64,000 bases of DNA. It comes from Paenibacillus sp. URB8-2 (GTDB taxonomy: Bacteria; Bacillota; Bacilli; Paenibacillales; Paenibacillaceae). This document shows, one piece after another, positions 16,115 to 25,913 of this stretch (the first letter of the stretch is position 1; the number at the start of each line of letters is the position of its first letter). The notes under the pieces are model-generated. The model worked only from the letters and a program-made list of their open reading frames with translations. It made no database searches and had not been told where the DNA came from. Made by a program: the position numbers and the translations under genes. Where the stretch lies: positions 3,658,001 through 3,722,000 of the forward strand of contig NZ_AP023239.1 in the NCBI RefSeq assembly GCF_013393385.1, written 5' to 3'.

Positions 16115-16465
16115 TTACAAACCCGGTATGGCCGTATGGGTTTCTTTGAGAATCTGTTCCACATCCCGTTTCACTTCGGGGTTGCTGCGGATGAAATCCT
16201 TCAGCATGCTGAGGTTGGCCTCCTTGGAGCGGACAGTGGATTCCGCTTTTTGCCCCTCTGGCCGGGAGCTTTCCGTTTTGGAATGCTGCTGGCTCGCGGA
16301 TGTGCTGCCGAAGCCTGTCATCGCCATATCCATGATTTTGTTCTTGGCTTTGTCGGCTGCGCCGGACTGTCCCAACATAGGAATGAACATATTCCGCTTT
16401 TTGGACATGAGCATACTGGTGGTGGCGCCCAGCATTACTCCCCATAAAAATGACGAAGTCTTCAC
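16115..16465 (-). CDS. Unknown small protein with N-terminal membrane segment
   Basis: 116 residues from a GTG start with aaggaggtaataaat directly upstream. The N-terminus SSFLWGVMLGATTSMLMSKK is a glycine-containing hydrophobic segment of the kind seen in YtxH-type proteins, followed by a basic KKRN stop-transfer. The remainder is polar and predicted helical, with a Ser/Glu/Lys-rich middle and a C-terminal MLKDFIRSNPEVKRDVEQIL helix. It is monocistronic and diverges from the deacetylase gene. No function could be assigned. Confidence 0.65.
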   Translation of the reverse strand: MKTSSFLWGVMLGATTSMLMSKKRNMFIPMLGQSGAADKAKNKIMDMAMTGFGSTSASQQHSKTESSRPEGQKAESTVRSKEANLSMLKDFIRSNPEVKRDVEQILKETHTAIPGL

Positions 16466-16559
16466 ATTTATTACCTCCTTGTATGGTAAAATCATGACTA
16501 GTGTTCGCGGAAAGTTTCCGCCTCATACAACCTAACGACAGGAAAGCGAGTTGAAATAA

Positions 16560-17492
16560 GTGGTTAAACAGACAGCTGCGCTGCTGATTGCCGCCTTTCT
16601 GCTGACATCGTGCAGCAGCGCCGGCGGCGGCTCGAACAATGCGGCTCCGGGCGGCGGTTCGGCTGCTCCGGCGCAAAGCGCGGAAGCCTCAGCTTCTCCG
16701 GCTGGGGCCGGAACGGCAGCACCCGGTCCCTCCCCGCAGGCATCCGATGCCGGCCTAAACGCCACAGCTGCCGCTTCGTCGCCTGCGGCTTCGGCATCTC
16801 CGGAAGCTGCCGCAGGATCAGTTGGCGGCGCCCCGGATGAGGAAGTGCCGCTCCTGTATCATATGAACAAGAACTACGACATCAAGCCCAATGATGAAAG
16901 CACGAACAAGAAGGTCGTGCTGCTGACATTCGACGACGGTCCGAAGGAAGCCAAGACGATCAATTCAATCTTTGACACGCTGGAGAAGCATAACGCCAAG
17001 GCGATCTTTTTCGTCAACGGCTACCGAATCAAGGAACATCCGGAGCTGCTCAAGCTGATCCAGGAACGAGGCGGAATCATCGGTAATCACAGCTGGGATC
17101 ATATCGTTCTTAAAGACAAACCGTATGCGGCCGTAAAAAAGCAGATCGAGGATGTGCAAAGAATCGTCAAGGAAGTCACCGGGGAAACGCCGGTGTTTTT
17201 CCGGCCTCCACACGGCGCGGGCGGAGACGTAGGCAAAAAGGTCGCTGCTGAGAACGGTCTTCTGTATATGACCTGGTCCAACGGATCGCTGGATTGGACC
17301 ATGGGCGAAAAGGAAGCCGGCAAAACAGGAAAAATCATCAAGAACGTTACCGACCAGCTGCATTCCGGCAGCAATATTCTAATGCATGAGCTGCCGTGGA
17401 CAACCGAAGCGCTGGACACGCTGCTGACCACGCTTGAGGGCAAGGGCTACGGCTTTGTCGACCCACGCAGCATCGAACTGAAAGTGCGATAA
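16560..17492 (+). CDS. Lipoprotein polysaccharide deacetylase (NodB domain)
   Basis: 310 residues. A signal peptide ending in the lipobox LTSC (Cys18) is followed by a roughly 75-residue Ala/Ser/Pro/Gly-rich linker and a NodB deacetylase domain (about 117-305). The metal-binding and catalytic residues are visible: TFDDGP (Asp125, Asp126), GNHSWDH (His177, His181), RPPHG and the C-terminal LMHELPW. Such enzymes remove acetyl groups from peptidoglycan or chitin-like glycans outside the cell. The GTG start has a modest ribosome site (gcgag). A strong terminator follows. It is not part of the B. subtilis order here. The exact substrate is unknown. Confidence 0.88.
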   Translation: MVKQTAALLIAAFLLTSCSSAGGGSNNAAPGGGSAAPAQSAEASASPAGAGTAAPGPSPQASDAGLNATAAASSPAASASPEAAAGSVGGAPDEEVPLLYHMNKNYDIKPNDESTNKKVVLLTFDDGPKEAKTINSIFDTLEKHNAKAIFFVNGYRIKEHPELLKLIQERGGIIGNHSWDHIVLKDKPYAAVKKQIEDVQRIVKEVTGETPVFFRPPHGAGGDVGKKVAAENGLLYMTWSNGSLDWTMGEKEAGKTGKIIKNVTDQLHSGSNILMHELPWTTEALDTLLTTLEGKGYGFVDPRSIELKVR

Positions 17493-17499
17493 ATTTAAG

Positions 17500-17542
17500 A
17501 AGCCCCATTCTCCGCTTGTATATGGAGAATGGGGCTTTTATT
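17500..17542 (+). terminator. Intrinsic terminator of the deacetylase gene
   Basis: AGCCCCATTCTCC and GGAGAATGGGGCT form a 13-bp stem (17501-17513 and 17524-17536) followed by TTTATT. Confidence 0.9.
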
Positions 17543-17610
17543 GGGGCTGCGTTATCTGTTGATACCGCTATGATACATGCGTATATTCCTTAGTAAACCA
17601 AGCCAATCAT

Positions 17611-18444
17611 TTACCTTCCAGCCGCCGCCCGTCTCAGCGTCAAGACGTTCAGTTCAGCGGGGCTTCTCCAGCGCAGCGGCAGATGGGCGGTGCCGAATCC
17701 GCGGCTGATCAGCAGTTTGGCTTTTTTTCCCGTACCGTCACCTTTAGGCCACAAGAACATTCCGGCCGAATAAGTATGGTAAAAGGCTTCAACATGTCTG
17801 CGTCCGATGAAGGGCAGCACCACCTGTCCACCGTGTGTATGGCCCGAAAGGATGAGATCGGCCGGGACGGTCTCTCGTTTCAGCAGCCACATCGGATCAT
17901 GAACGAGGATCATCCGGCATTCCTTCTCCTTGCCTGGGGGCATCCCCGGCAGAGGAGCATAGGCGACTTTGCCGCCTGTCCTCGGGTAATCTACGCCAGT
18001 GAGCCAAAGCTCCGTCCCGCCCTTTTTCAGCGGAATATTCTCGTCCGCCAGCAGCCGAACCCCGTTTTTTTCGAGGATACGGTCGACCTCTTGAATTTCC
18101 GCCTTATAATCATGGTTGCCGTGCACCGCATAGACGGGTCCGATGGAAGATAGCAGGGCCATATTGGCTTGAAGACGCTGAAGAGGACTGCCCTTCTCCG
18201 TCATATCGCCGCCCACCAGGACGAGGTCGACTTTGCCCTTTAAGCCGGACAGCATCCCTTGCGGAAGGCTCCGGCGGTGGATGTCGGTCACAAGCAGAAT
18301 TCTGTAACCGTCGAATGGTTCGGGGAGAGATTCCAGTTCGATATCCGTTTCGTCTAGGCGGCTGCGGAAAGCTCCGGCAAGCATGACTGAACCGATCGCG
18401 GCCAAGCCGGCTGCGGTGAGAAGCAAGGCCCAAACCGCTACCAT
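17611..18444 (-). CDS. Membrane-anchored metallophosphoesterase (YpbG-like)
   Basis: 277 residues from the ATG at 18444. One N-terminal membrane segment (about residues 4-25) is followed by a calcineurin-like phosphoesterase domain. The metal ligands are visible in VTDIHRR, GGDMTEKG, GNHDYK, VHDP and SGHTHGGQ. The substrate is unknown; B. subtilis YpbG is an equally uncharacterised homologue in the same neighbourhood. It overlaps the preceding basic one-TM gene by 7 nt. A more upstream ATG at 18483 has no ribosome site, whereas gagg lies 5 nt before the chosen ATG. It is the last gene of a three-gene operon with the CPBP protease. Confidence 0.85.
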   Translation of the reverse strand: MVAVWALLLTAAGLAAIGSVMLAGAFRSRLDETDIELESLPEPFDGYRILLVTDIHRRSLPQGMLSGLKGKVDLVLVGGDMTEKGSPLQRLQANMALLSSIGPVYAVHGNHDYKAEIQEVDRILEKNGVRLLADENIPLKKGGTELWLTGVDYPRTGGKVAYAPLPGMPPGKEKECRMILVHDPMWLLKRETVPADLILSGHTHGGQVVLPFIGRRHVEAFYHTYSAGMFLWPKGDGTGKKAKLLISRGFGTAHLPLRWRSPAELNVLTLRRAAAGR

Positions 18445-18851
18445 AGCGTCCTCAGCGGCGGTGCGCCTTTTATCCCCCACCATACCAGCAGAATCAGGAG
18501 CATCATAAACAATACATTCAGCGAATTAACAAACAGCTTGCTAAGTCTTATTCGCTCCGACCGGTAGGTTACCGAGCGGGAAGGAGGCGACTGCTCCTCT
18601 TTCTCTCCCTGTCTGGGCCGGTCTGCCCTTCTTCCTCCCCTTGGGGTCGCGGTTTTCCGGCCTGCCTGCCCGGACTTGCCGCCATCGGCGGTCCTTTTGC
18701 GGGAGCGGGACAGGGTTTGCACGGATCCCCCTTCTTTTTTCTTTGCAGAAGAAGCTTCTGCTTTGCCCCGATTGCTTGCATTGACGCCGGATGTTGTCCC
18801 GCGGTTCTTTTTATTCTGGCGGGACTTTATCCGGCTGAGCTCATCACTCAT
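18438..18851 (-). CDS. Basic, low-complexity protein with C-terminal membrane anchor
   Basis: 137 residues. The first 100 residues are strongly basic and low in complexity (RIKSRQNKKNRG, KKKEGGS, RSRKRTADGGKSGQAGRK, RGGRRADRPRQG), with no fold apparent. The C-terminus holds one membrane helix (VLFMMLLILLVWWGI, about residues 113-127). This gives a tail-anchored topology with a positively charged domain that could bind nucleic acid or the membrane surface; that is inference. The ATG has aggaggg 4-5 nt upstream and overlaps the CPBP gene stop as ATGA. The downstream gene overlaps by 7 nt, so all three genes are coupled. No family recognised. Confidence 0.7.
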   Translation of the reverse strand: MSDELSRIKSRQNKKNRGTTSGVNASNRGKAEASSAKKKEGGSVQTLSRSRKRTADGGKSGQAGRKTATPRGGRRADRPRQGEKEEQSPPSRSVTYRSERIRLSKLFVNSLNVLFMMLLILLVWWGIKGAPPLRTLW

Positions 18852-19441
18852 GACTCCCTCCTGTAGCGAATCACCAGCCCTGAGAACAGGTCGATGAAGA
18901 AATGGCATAAAATCGGCGCCCAGATCGTTCCGGAATAGATATATATAAGTCCGAGACCGTAGCTGCTGGCAAAAACCCAGCCTGTCGGAATCCAGTGCCT
19001 CAAATAGCGCACATGGATTATGGCGAACAGAACGCTGGTCCAATAGGGCCCGAAGGCATATTGTATGGCTCCGCGAAACAGCAGCTCCTCACAGATGGAC
19101 ACGATGGCGGCAATGAGCGCGATATGCCAGATCGGCCTGCCCCGGAACAACAGTTCGTTAATACCGCCGTCATCCATCGTTTCTTCGGGGACAATATAGG
19201 TTAACACGAAGTCCACGACGAGCATAATGACCGCAAGACCTAGGCCCCAGGCCGCAAAATGGGCGCCGTCGGGAAAATTTAATACGTGAAAAGGGTTTCT
19301 TTTCTGAAATAATATCCAGACCAAACCGATAATAAGGGTAAGGCCCTGCGTAAAATACAGATTAATCAACAGCAACCGGTCGGTTAGCTGCTCCGGGGTT
19401 GCTTTTTTTACTTTTATATCACCGAATTTAAATTTTTTCAT
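18848..19441 (-). CDS. CPBP family intramembrane metalloprotease (YpbD-like)
   Basis: 197 residues with about six membrane segments. The conserved CPBP motifs are SICEELLFRG (motif 1, Glu-Glu and Arg), FAIIHVRY (motif 2, His) and ILCHFFID (motif 3, His), so the active-site residues are intact. These proteins are CAAX-protease relatives that process small proteins or act in bacteriocin tolerance; the substrate here is unknown. It is the first gene of an operon with the basic one-TM protein and the metallophosphoesterase, and corresponds to ypbD in B. subtilis by position upstream of serA. Confidence 0.88.
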   Translation of the reverse strand: MKKFKFGDIKVKKATPEQLTDRLLLINLYFTQGLTLIIGLVWILFQKRNPFHVLNFPDGAHFAAWGLGLAVIMLVVDFVLTYIVPEETMDDGGINELLFRGRPIWHIALIAAIVSICEELLFRGAIQYAFGPYWTSVLFAIIHVRYLRHWIPTGWVFASSYGLGLIYIYSGTIWAPILCHFFIDLFSGLVIRYRRES

Positions 19442-19523
19442 TATAACCTGCCTATTCCCTAATAGTGTATATTCCAGATGATAAATTCCAATTTATCCTC
19501 ATAGAAAAAAGGAGCCGTCGCTT

Positions 19524-20423
19524 ATGAATCGCCTCACATCCCGAACCCCAATGCTGTATACGCTCGGATTTTTGTTCTGCCTGATCTTTGCCTTTGCCGT
19601 GTTTTTTACCGGAGTGAAGGTCGGGGCTGACAAGGTAGAGGCCAAATACGAGAAAATAATGGCCGCTGAGCAATCCGCGAAAAGTTACACCTCTTACCGG
19701 CAAACGGATCTCGTTACTTTCTATCATAACGTATTTTCGCCTTATCGGGAATTCAAGCGGAACTGGAACCAGAAGGTCAGCCGTCTTGCCGGAGGCGCCG
19801 AAGACAGCTCTGATGTACTCAAAAGTCTCCGCTCTCTCGCGGATAGCGCCTATGCGCAAGTAAATCAGGCCTCCCTATTCACCGATTCCCCTCTTTTGGA
19901 GCGGGGCCAGCTTAATATCCTGAAAAGCCTGCGCCTCTTCTCCGAAGCGGCGAATCAGGCGTCCTCGGCCTCCGGAGGAGCCAAGGCGGCGAAGACGCTG
20001 AAAAGCGGCGAGTTAGCGGCGGGCGCGATCAAATACGGCCTTTTGGGCCAGAGCAATTATTATTCATCGATGCTGAAATGGGGTTCCCAGGCGGATTCTT
20101 CCATTCCTTCCGAGACGGGGAATCTAAAGGTGATTTCGATTGGCGAATGGAACAAGATGCCCCTCCTTCTCAAGAACGCCGCCATCGCGGATATTTTGCT
20201 GAATCGAAGTATTTTTGCGGATTATGACCCGCAGGATGTAACGGCCAAGATCGACAACCTGATCAACTCAGGCATGGCGGCTTCTCTGAAGCTTCAGAGC
20301 ATCCAGAGTGCGACGTCCTTGCTTGTATCCACCGATGCCTTCGGGGAACGGGATTTCTCCAAATGGCGCCTGCAGTACTACGGCAAGGAGACGCTGCCCG
20401 AGCTTCCGTTCTTTTACGACTAA
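19524..20423 (+). CDS. Unknown membrane-anchored protein
   Basis: 299 residues. One N-terminal membrane segment (about residues 12-31) is followed by a charged, mostly helical exterior domain without cysteines. It includes an Ala/Ser-rich stretch (SEAANQASSASGGAKAAK). No catalytic motif or family could be recognised. The ribosome site aaaaaaggag is 9 nt from the ATG. It diverges from the CPBP operon and precedes the serA leader. It is presumably extracytoplasmic because of the N-in anchor. Confidence 0.7.
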   Translation: MNRLTSRTPMLYTLGFLFCLIFAFAVFFTGVKVGADKVEAKYEKIMAAEQSAKSYTSYRQTDLVTFYHNVFSPYREFKRNWNQKVSRLAGGAEDSSDVLKSLRSLADSAYAQVNQASLFTDSPLLERGQLNILKSLRLFSEAANQASSASGGAKAAKTLKSGELAAGAIKYGLLGQSNYYSSMLKWGSQADSSIPSETGNLKVISIGEWNKMPLLLKNAAIADILLNRSIFADYDPQDVTAKIDNLINSGMAASLKLQSIQSATSLLVSTDAFGERDFSKWRLQYYGKETLPELPFFYD

Positions 20424-20465
20424 GCCGGTTAATGCATCATATCATAATTATCCGGCAAAATCCTA

Positions 20466-20495
20466 TTGACACATGTGGCACAGCCATGTTACATT
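20466..20495 (+). promoter_or_regulatory. Sigma-A promoter of serA leader
   Basis: TTGACA (20466-20471), 18 bp, TACATT (20490-20495). The -35 is an exact consensus. The predicted start near 20502 leads directly into the T-box leader. Confidence 0.65.
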
Positions 20496-20501
20496 ATGAA
20501 A

Positions 20502-20772
20502 AATTAATCAAGCAAAAAACGATGATGGAACAAAGTTACTGAAGGTCTTCAGAGAGCCGGCGGGTGGTGCAAGCCGGTGGCGGACAGTTGTCTTTAGCGC
20601 TCCTGAGATATTGTGTCGAACTTTCAGTAGGCACAATCGGATCATCTCCGTTACCAGTGTTCCTGTTTACAGGATAATGAGGCTGCGTCTGTAAAGGATG
20701 CGGTGAATTAGGGTGGTACCACGATACTCTCGTCCCTTACCGCGGAAGCGGTATGGGGTCGGGAGTTTTTTG
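20502..20772 (+). promoter_or_regulatory. T-box riboswitch (tRNA-sensing leader) of serA
   Basis: The T-box sequence AGGGTGGTACCACG is at 20710-20723 and is followed by a terminator hairpin (20724-20772: ctctcgtccc, pairing back to gggtcgggag, then tttttt). Upstream elements include a GATGAT/ATCATC stem closing the Stem I region (20521 and about 20642), an AGAGAG motif and CCTGAG typical of Stem I. T-boxes read uncharged tRNA through a specifier codon and relieve termination. The specifier lies in the stretch GAACTTTCAGTAGGC (20618-20632) but could not be assigned by eye: UCA or AGU (Ser), UUC (Phe) and GGC (Gly) all occur there. The 220-nt spacer to serA has a small GGAG-GCCC hairpin and no convincing gene. 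Confidence 0.9.
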
Positions 20773-20991
20773 TTGCCTGCTTTGCGCCGTAACGATCGTT
20801 CGGAAGGCATACTTTCGTTTCAGGTCCGGCTGCAGCCCTGCTCTCTGCTGCGGCACCGCGTTGACGCTTGCCTGAAAATGCGGTATGATCGCCTTCGCCT
20901 GCGGAATAATGGTTAAGGGTAATCCGGAGAGCCCTTCAGGGCCTCCTCAAAAATATAAAGTGTATACACATTTAAGGAGGAAAAAGAAAGC

Positions 20992-22584
20992 ATGTTTAAA
21001 ATTTTGGTATCGGACCCGATCAGCGATCTGGGCATCCAACAGTTGACGGAAGCAAGCGACGTAACGGTAGACAAGAAAACGGGACTCAGTGAAGATGAAC
21101 TCATTGCAATTATCGGCGAATACGACGGTCTGCTTGTACGCTCGCAGACAACCGTCACTGAGAAAATCATCGAAGCCGGGTCCAAGCTGAAGGTTATCGG
21201 ACGCGCCGGTGTCGGCGTGGATAATATTAATCTGGAAGCATCTACCAAACGCGGCGTAGTCGTTATCAATGCTCCCGATGGCAACACGATCACTACCTGC
21301 GAGCATGCTTTTGCCATGATGATGGCCCTGGCCCGTCACATTCCTCAAGCCTATGCAAAGACAGTGGGCGGCGTGTGGGATAAAAAATCGTTCCTCGGCG
21401 TGGAACTTCGCGGCAAGACGCTCGGCGTTCTCGGCATGGGCCGGATCGGAAGCGAAGTCGCCAAGCGCGCCAAAGCGTTCGGCATGAACATTTTGGCCTA
21501 TGACCCTTTCCTGACGCAAGACCGGGCGGAAAAACTTGAAGTTACGCTCGCATCCGTCGACGACATCGTTCGTGGGGCAGATTTCATCACGGTTCATACC
21601 CCGCTGACGCCGCAAACTCGTCATATGATTTCCGGCCCGCAGTTTGAGGTTATGAAAAAAGGCATGCGCATCGTCAACTGTGCCCGCGGCGGCGTAATTG
21701 ATGAAGGAGCGCTCGTGGAAGCCATCGATGCAGGCATCGTGGCCGGAGCCGCATTCGACGTATTTGAAAAGGAACCGCCTCAAGCGGATCACCCTTTCCT
21801 GTCCAATCCGAAGATCATCGTCACTCCGCACCTTGGCGCATCCACCGTGGAAGCTCAGGAGAACGTGGCAATCGACGTGTCCGAGCAGGTGCTGCATATT
21901 TTGCGGAACGAGCCGTTCATCAATGCCGTCAACATCCCTCCGGTTGCACCAAGCGTTATGAACAAGCTGCAGCCTTACTTTAATCTCGGCGAGAAGCTCG
22001 GAAGCTTCGCTTCGCAAATTACGAAAGGCGCCATCAACGAAATTCATGTAGAATTTGCCGGAGACCTTTCGGATGTCGATACACAGCCGCTGAACCGTTA
22101 TATCGTAAAAGGCGTGCTGTCCCGCCACTTCGGCGGAGACGTCAATATCGTCAATTCCATGCACTTGGCCAAGACACGCGAAGTTAATGTCGTCGTGACG
22201 AAAGCTTCGAAAACCAAAGGTTTCACCAACCTGATTACAGTGAAGCTCATTGCCGAGGGTGGCGAAGAGCGCATCGTAGCCGGTACGCTTCTGCAGGGAT
22301 ACGGCGAACGGATCGTTCAAGTGGGCAAATTCCCGATCGATATCGCTCCGGAAGGCCATCAAATCTTGGTGTCCCATAACGACAAACCGGGCATCATCGG
22401 CAATGTAGGTACGCTGCTTGGTCAGAACGACGTCAACATCGCTTCCATGCAGGTGGGACGTATCGTTTTCGGCGGCGAAGCTATTATGCTGCTGACCGTC
22501 GACAAGGAAGTGCCGAATGACGTGCTCGCGAAGCTGGCCGCTCTGCCGGAGATCAATACGGCCATTGAAGTTGTTCTGTTGTAA
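20992..22584 (+). CDS. serA: D-3-phosphoglycerate dehydrogenase
   Basis: 530 residues, the long SerA type. It oxidises 3-phosphoglycerate with NAD, the first step of serine (and hence glycine) synthesis. The Rossmann motif is LGVLGMGRIGSEVA (about residues 145-158), with catalytic residues in NCARGGVIDEGAL and TPHLGASTVEAQ. A middle ASB domain (about 320-450) is followed by a C-terminal ACT domain (HNDKPGIIGNVGTLLGQN), suggesting allosteric control. The ATG is preceded by aaggagg. Expression is behind the T-box leader at 20502-20772. A terminator follows at 22622. Confidence 0.97.
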   Translation: MFKILVSDPISDLGIQQLTEASDVTVDKKTGLSEDELIAIIGEYDGLLVRSQTTVTEKIIEAGSKLKVIGRAGVGVDNINLEASTKRGVVVINAPDGNTITTCEHAFAMMMALARHIPQAYAKTVGGVWDKKSFLGVELRGKTLGVLGMGRIGSEVAKRAKAFGMNILAYDPFLTQDRAEKLEVTLASVDDIVRGADFITVHTPLTPQTRHMISGPQFEVMKKGMRIVNCARGGVIDEGALVEAIDAGIVAGAAFDVFEKEPPQADHPFLSNPKIIVTPHLGASTVEAQENVAIDVSEQVLHILRNEPFINAVNIPPVAPSVMNKLQPYFNLGEKLGSFASQITKGAINEIHVEFAGDLSDVDTQPLNRYIVKGVLSRHFGGDVNIVNSMHLAKTREVNVVVTKASKTKGFTNLITVKLIAEGGEERIVAGTLLQGYGERIVQVGKFPIDIAPEGHQILVSHNDKPGIIGNVGTLLGQNDVNIASMQVGRIVFGGEAIMLLTVDKEVPNDVLAKLAALPEINTAIEVVLL

Positions 22585-22621
22585 ACTGATTATCTCCGAA
22601 ACTGCAAGACGGCATTAAAAA

Positions 22622-22660
22622 GCGCCGGCTGCCCATCTAGATGGCAGCTGGCGTCTTTTT
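22622..22660 (+). terminator. Intrinsic terminator of serA
   Basis: GCGCCGGCTGCC and GGCAGCTGGCGT pair around catctagat, followed by CTTTTTATT. Confidence 0.85.
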
Positions 22661-22753
22661 ATTGTTCTATAAGATATACCGGCACAACCCTGACGTCGAT
22701 ATCGGCCTTTTTTACCATGTCAGGCATACAAAAAGATTAAGCATTTTTCACAA

Positions 22754-22782
22754 TAGACCATGACCGTCTAAAGTCCTATACT
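22754..22782 (+). promoter_or_regulatory. Putative sigma-A promoter of the chemoreceptor gene
   Basis: TAGACC (22754-22759), 17 bp, TATACT (22777-22782). No sigma-D-type TAAA/GCCGATAT pair with correct spacing was found, which is unusual for a chemoreceptor gene. Confidence 0.4.
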
Positions 22783-22815
22783 GATACAGTAAAAATTTTC
22801 AAGGAGGAATTTCAT

Positions 22816-24066
22816 ATGGCTTGGATTAGCAAGCTCCCGCTGAATCAAAGGGTACTCGCGGGTTGTTTTCTGGTGGCGGCGTTATTCTCGATCCCGGTAC
22901 TGGTCGTCTTTGCGTTAATCGGCAAGTTTATTTGGGGGTTCATTCTTATCGCCCTGCTTGTCGGACTGACCTATCCGTTATCCCGTTTCATCGAGAGAGC
23001 GCTTACAACTACTTTTGAGGAAATCTCTACCGTGACTCACAGAATTTCAAAAGGGGATTTCACCGTGAGAGCTGACGAATCGGGCTCCGTTGGTGATATC
23101 AGCCGCACGTTCAACTCCATGATTGACAAGCTTAGAGTCATACTGAGCGAAGCCTCCCAAATCACCCGCCATGTTACGGACGCCAGCCGCGGCATCGAGG
23201 ACAAAAATCTGGAGCTTCAGATCGTTATGGCACAGGTCGCCTCTTCTTCCCACGAACTGGCACAGGGAGCCAATGAAATCTCGAACGATATCGCCGGCAT
23301 GATGGAATCGGTGAAGGGCATCGAGGACAAAGTGAAAAATTACGCCCATGCGACAAAAGAAATGAACAACCATTCAGAGCACACGTTAAGCCTAGTGGAT
23401 CAGGGACGCCAATCCATCGATGTGCAGGTGGAAGGCATGCGCAGAAATATTGAAGCGACGCAAAAGGTTGCGGACAGCATTGAAGCCCTGTCGAAGAACG
23501 CGCGCGGTATAACGATGATCACGAAAACCATCTCGGAAATTGCCGAACAGACCAACCTACTTTCCTTGAACGCTTCGATCGAGGCTGCGAGAGCCGGGGA
23601 ACACGGCCGCGGATTCGCTGTGGTTGTCGAAGAGGTCCGCAAGCTTGCTGAAGAATCGGCGACGGCGGCCACGGAAGTGTTCAAGCTCGTTCGAGGAATC
23701 GAATCAGACATGGCACAAGCTGTGGAAAACACGGCGATTAACGAAGAGATTGTTCATATTCAAAATGAAAAAATCTTGGAATCCGGCCATATTTTCTCCG
23801 AGATTGTCCAAAGCGTTCAATACATAACGGAACAGATCACCGTTTTTTCCGCCGAGAGCGATCAAATGCTTGAGAGTGCGCTCCAAATATCGGGAGCCAT
23901 TGAGAACATTTCGGCGATAACCGAGCAGTCGGCGGCGGGCACCCAGGAAGTTTCGGCGGCGATGAATGAGCAGATTCATGTCCTTAAGGGCGTAGCCGAA
24001 GAGACTGAAAAAATGACCCGGGCGGTCCTGAACCTGCAGAAAACGATTCATATTTTTAAATTTTGA
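22816..24066 (+). CDS. Methyl-accepting chemotaxis protein without ectodomain
   Basis: 416 residues. Two membrane helices (about 15-35 and 39-60) are separated by only a few residues, so there is essentially no extracellular sensor. A HAMP domain follows (about 60-115, [23 protein letters not shown]), then a methyl-accepting signalling domain with the hairpin tip [21 protein letters not shown] (about 237-257) and EVRKLAEES. It should signal through CheW/CheA. With no ectodomain it may sense a membrane or cytoplasmic cue; that is inference. The ribosome site aaggagg is 9 nt upstream. It is monocistronic. Confidence 0.9.
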   Translation: MAWISKLPLNQRVLAGCFLVAALFSIPVLVVFALIGKFIWGFILIALLVGLTYPLSRFIERALTTTFEEISTVTHRISKGDFTVRADESGSVGDISRTFNSMIDKLRVILSEASQITRHVTDASRGIEDKNLELQIVMAQVASSSHELAQGANEISNDIAGMMESVKGIEDKVKNYAHATKEMNNHSEHTLSLVDQGRQSIDVQVEGMRRNIEATQKVADSIEALSKNARGITMITKTISEIAEQTNLLSLNASIEAARAGEHGRGFAVVVEEVRKLAEESATAATEVFKLVRGIESDMAQAVENTAINEEIVHIQNEKILESGHIFSEIVQSVQYITEQITVFSAESDQMLESALQISGAIENISAITEQSAAGTQEVSAAMNEQIHVLKGVAEETEKMTRAVLNLQKTIHIFKF

Positions 24067-24118
24067 GCGAACTCTAAGCAAGAGAGCCGAACAACAGGCT
24101 GATGCCGGCCATATCACA

Positions 24119-24164
24119 GAAGGCGGACCGCGTCTCCCCCGAGGGATCGCGATCCGCCTTTTAA
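24119..24164 (+). terminator. Terminator-like hairpin between the chemoreceptor gene and glpK
   Basis: AAGGCGGACCGCG (24120-24132) and CGCGATCCGCCTT (24148-24160) pair with one mismatch, followed by TTTT on the plus strand. It lies between convergent genes and could serve both, though the T run on the minus strand is poor. Confidence 0.65.
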
Positions 24165-24194
24165 CTTGTATGACTATTCGGGGAAAGCCGCTTG

Positions 24195-25696
<1,502 letters not shown>

Positions 25697-25700
<4 letters not shown>

Positions 25701-25786
25701 GACGCGCCTCCGTCCAGAAGCATATCTGGTAACAGGATGATTGCCGAAGAATAAAAGAAGCGTTCAACGATTGTCGTTTTTCTCAT
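25697..25786 (-). CDS. Leader ORF coupled to glpK (29 residues)
   Basis: A short frame with an ATG at 25784-25786, preceded by gggagga at 6 nt, a better ribosome site than many genes here. It encodes a basic N-terminus (MRKTTIVERFF), a hydrophobic segment (YSSAIILLPDMLL) and ends DGGAS. Its TGA overlaps the glpK ATG as ATGA. Its last codons also carry the glpK ribosome site (ggagg). It could be a regulatory leader peptide, or simply an element that couples translation. No homologue is known to me. Confidence 0.4.
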
Positions 25787-25827
25787 GGAAAATCCTCCCG
25801 TTCTACGGATACCTATATTTACACCGT

Positions 25828-25845
25828 TTGTTCCACGGAGAACAA
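25828..25845 (-). promoter_or_regulatory. Inverted repeat in the glpK promoter region
   Basis: TTGTTC-cacgga-GAACAA is a perfect 6-bp inverted repeat (8-bp when one allows the flanking bases loosely). On the minus strand its left arm could act as a -35, with TAAATA 18 bp downstream at 25816-25821. It may be an operator. It does not match a cre site. Confidence 0.3.
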
Positions 25846-25865
25846 GATTAATCGGCTCCATTCAA

Positions 25866-25894
25866 CAAAAAGCACCTCTACTGCAAGAGGCGCT
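25866..25894 (-). terminator. Intrinsic terminator of the res operon
   Basis: Minus strand AGCGCCTCT and AGAGGTGCT form a 9-bp stem (25871-25894) followed by TTTTTG. It lies about 20 nt after resE. Confidence 0.75.
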
Positions 25895-25913
25895 GTCAAG
25901 AATTGTTTAAATT

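Noticed and set aside
20713-20916. 67-codon frame across the T-box terminator
   Set aside because: It overlaps the conserved T-box RNA and has no ribosome site.
20947-22377. 476-codon minus-strand frame opposite serA
   Set aside because: Shadow of serA in an antisense frame, rich in His, Phe and Asp residues typical of such artefacts.
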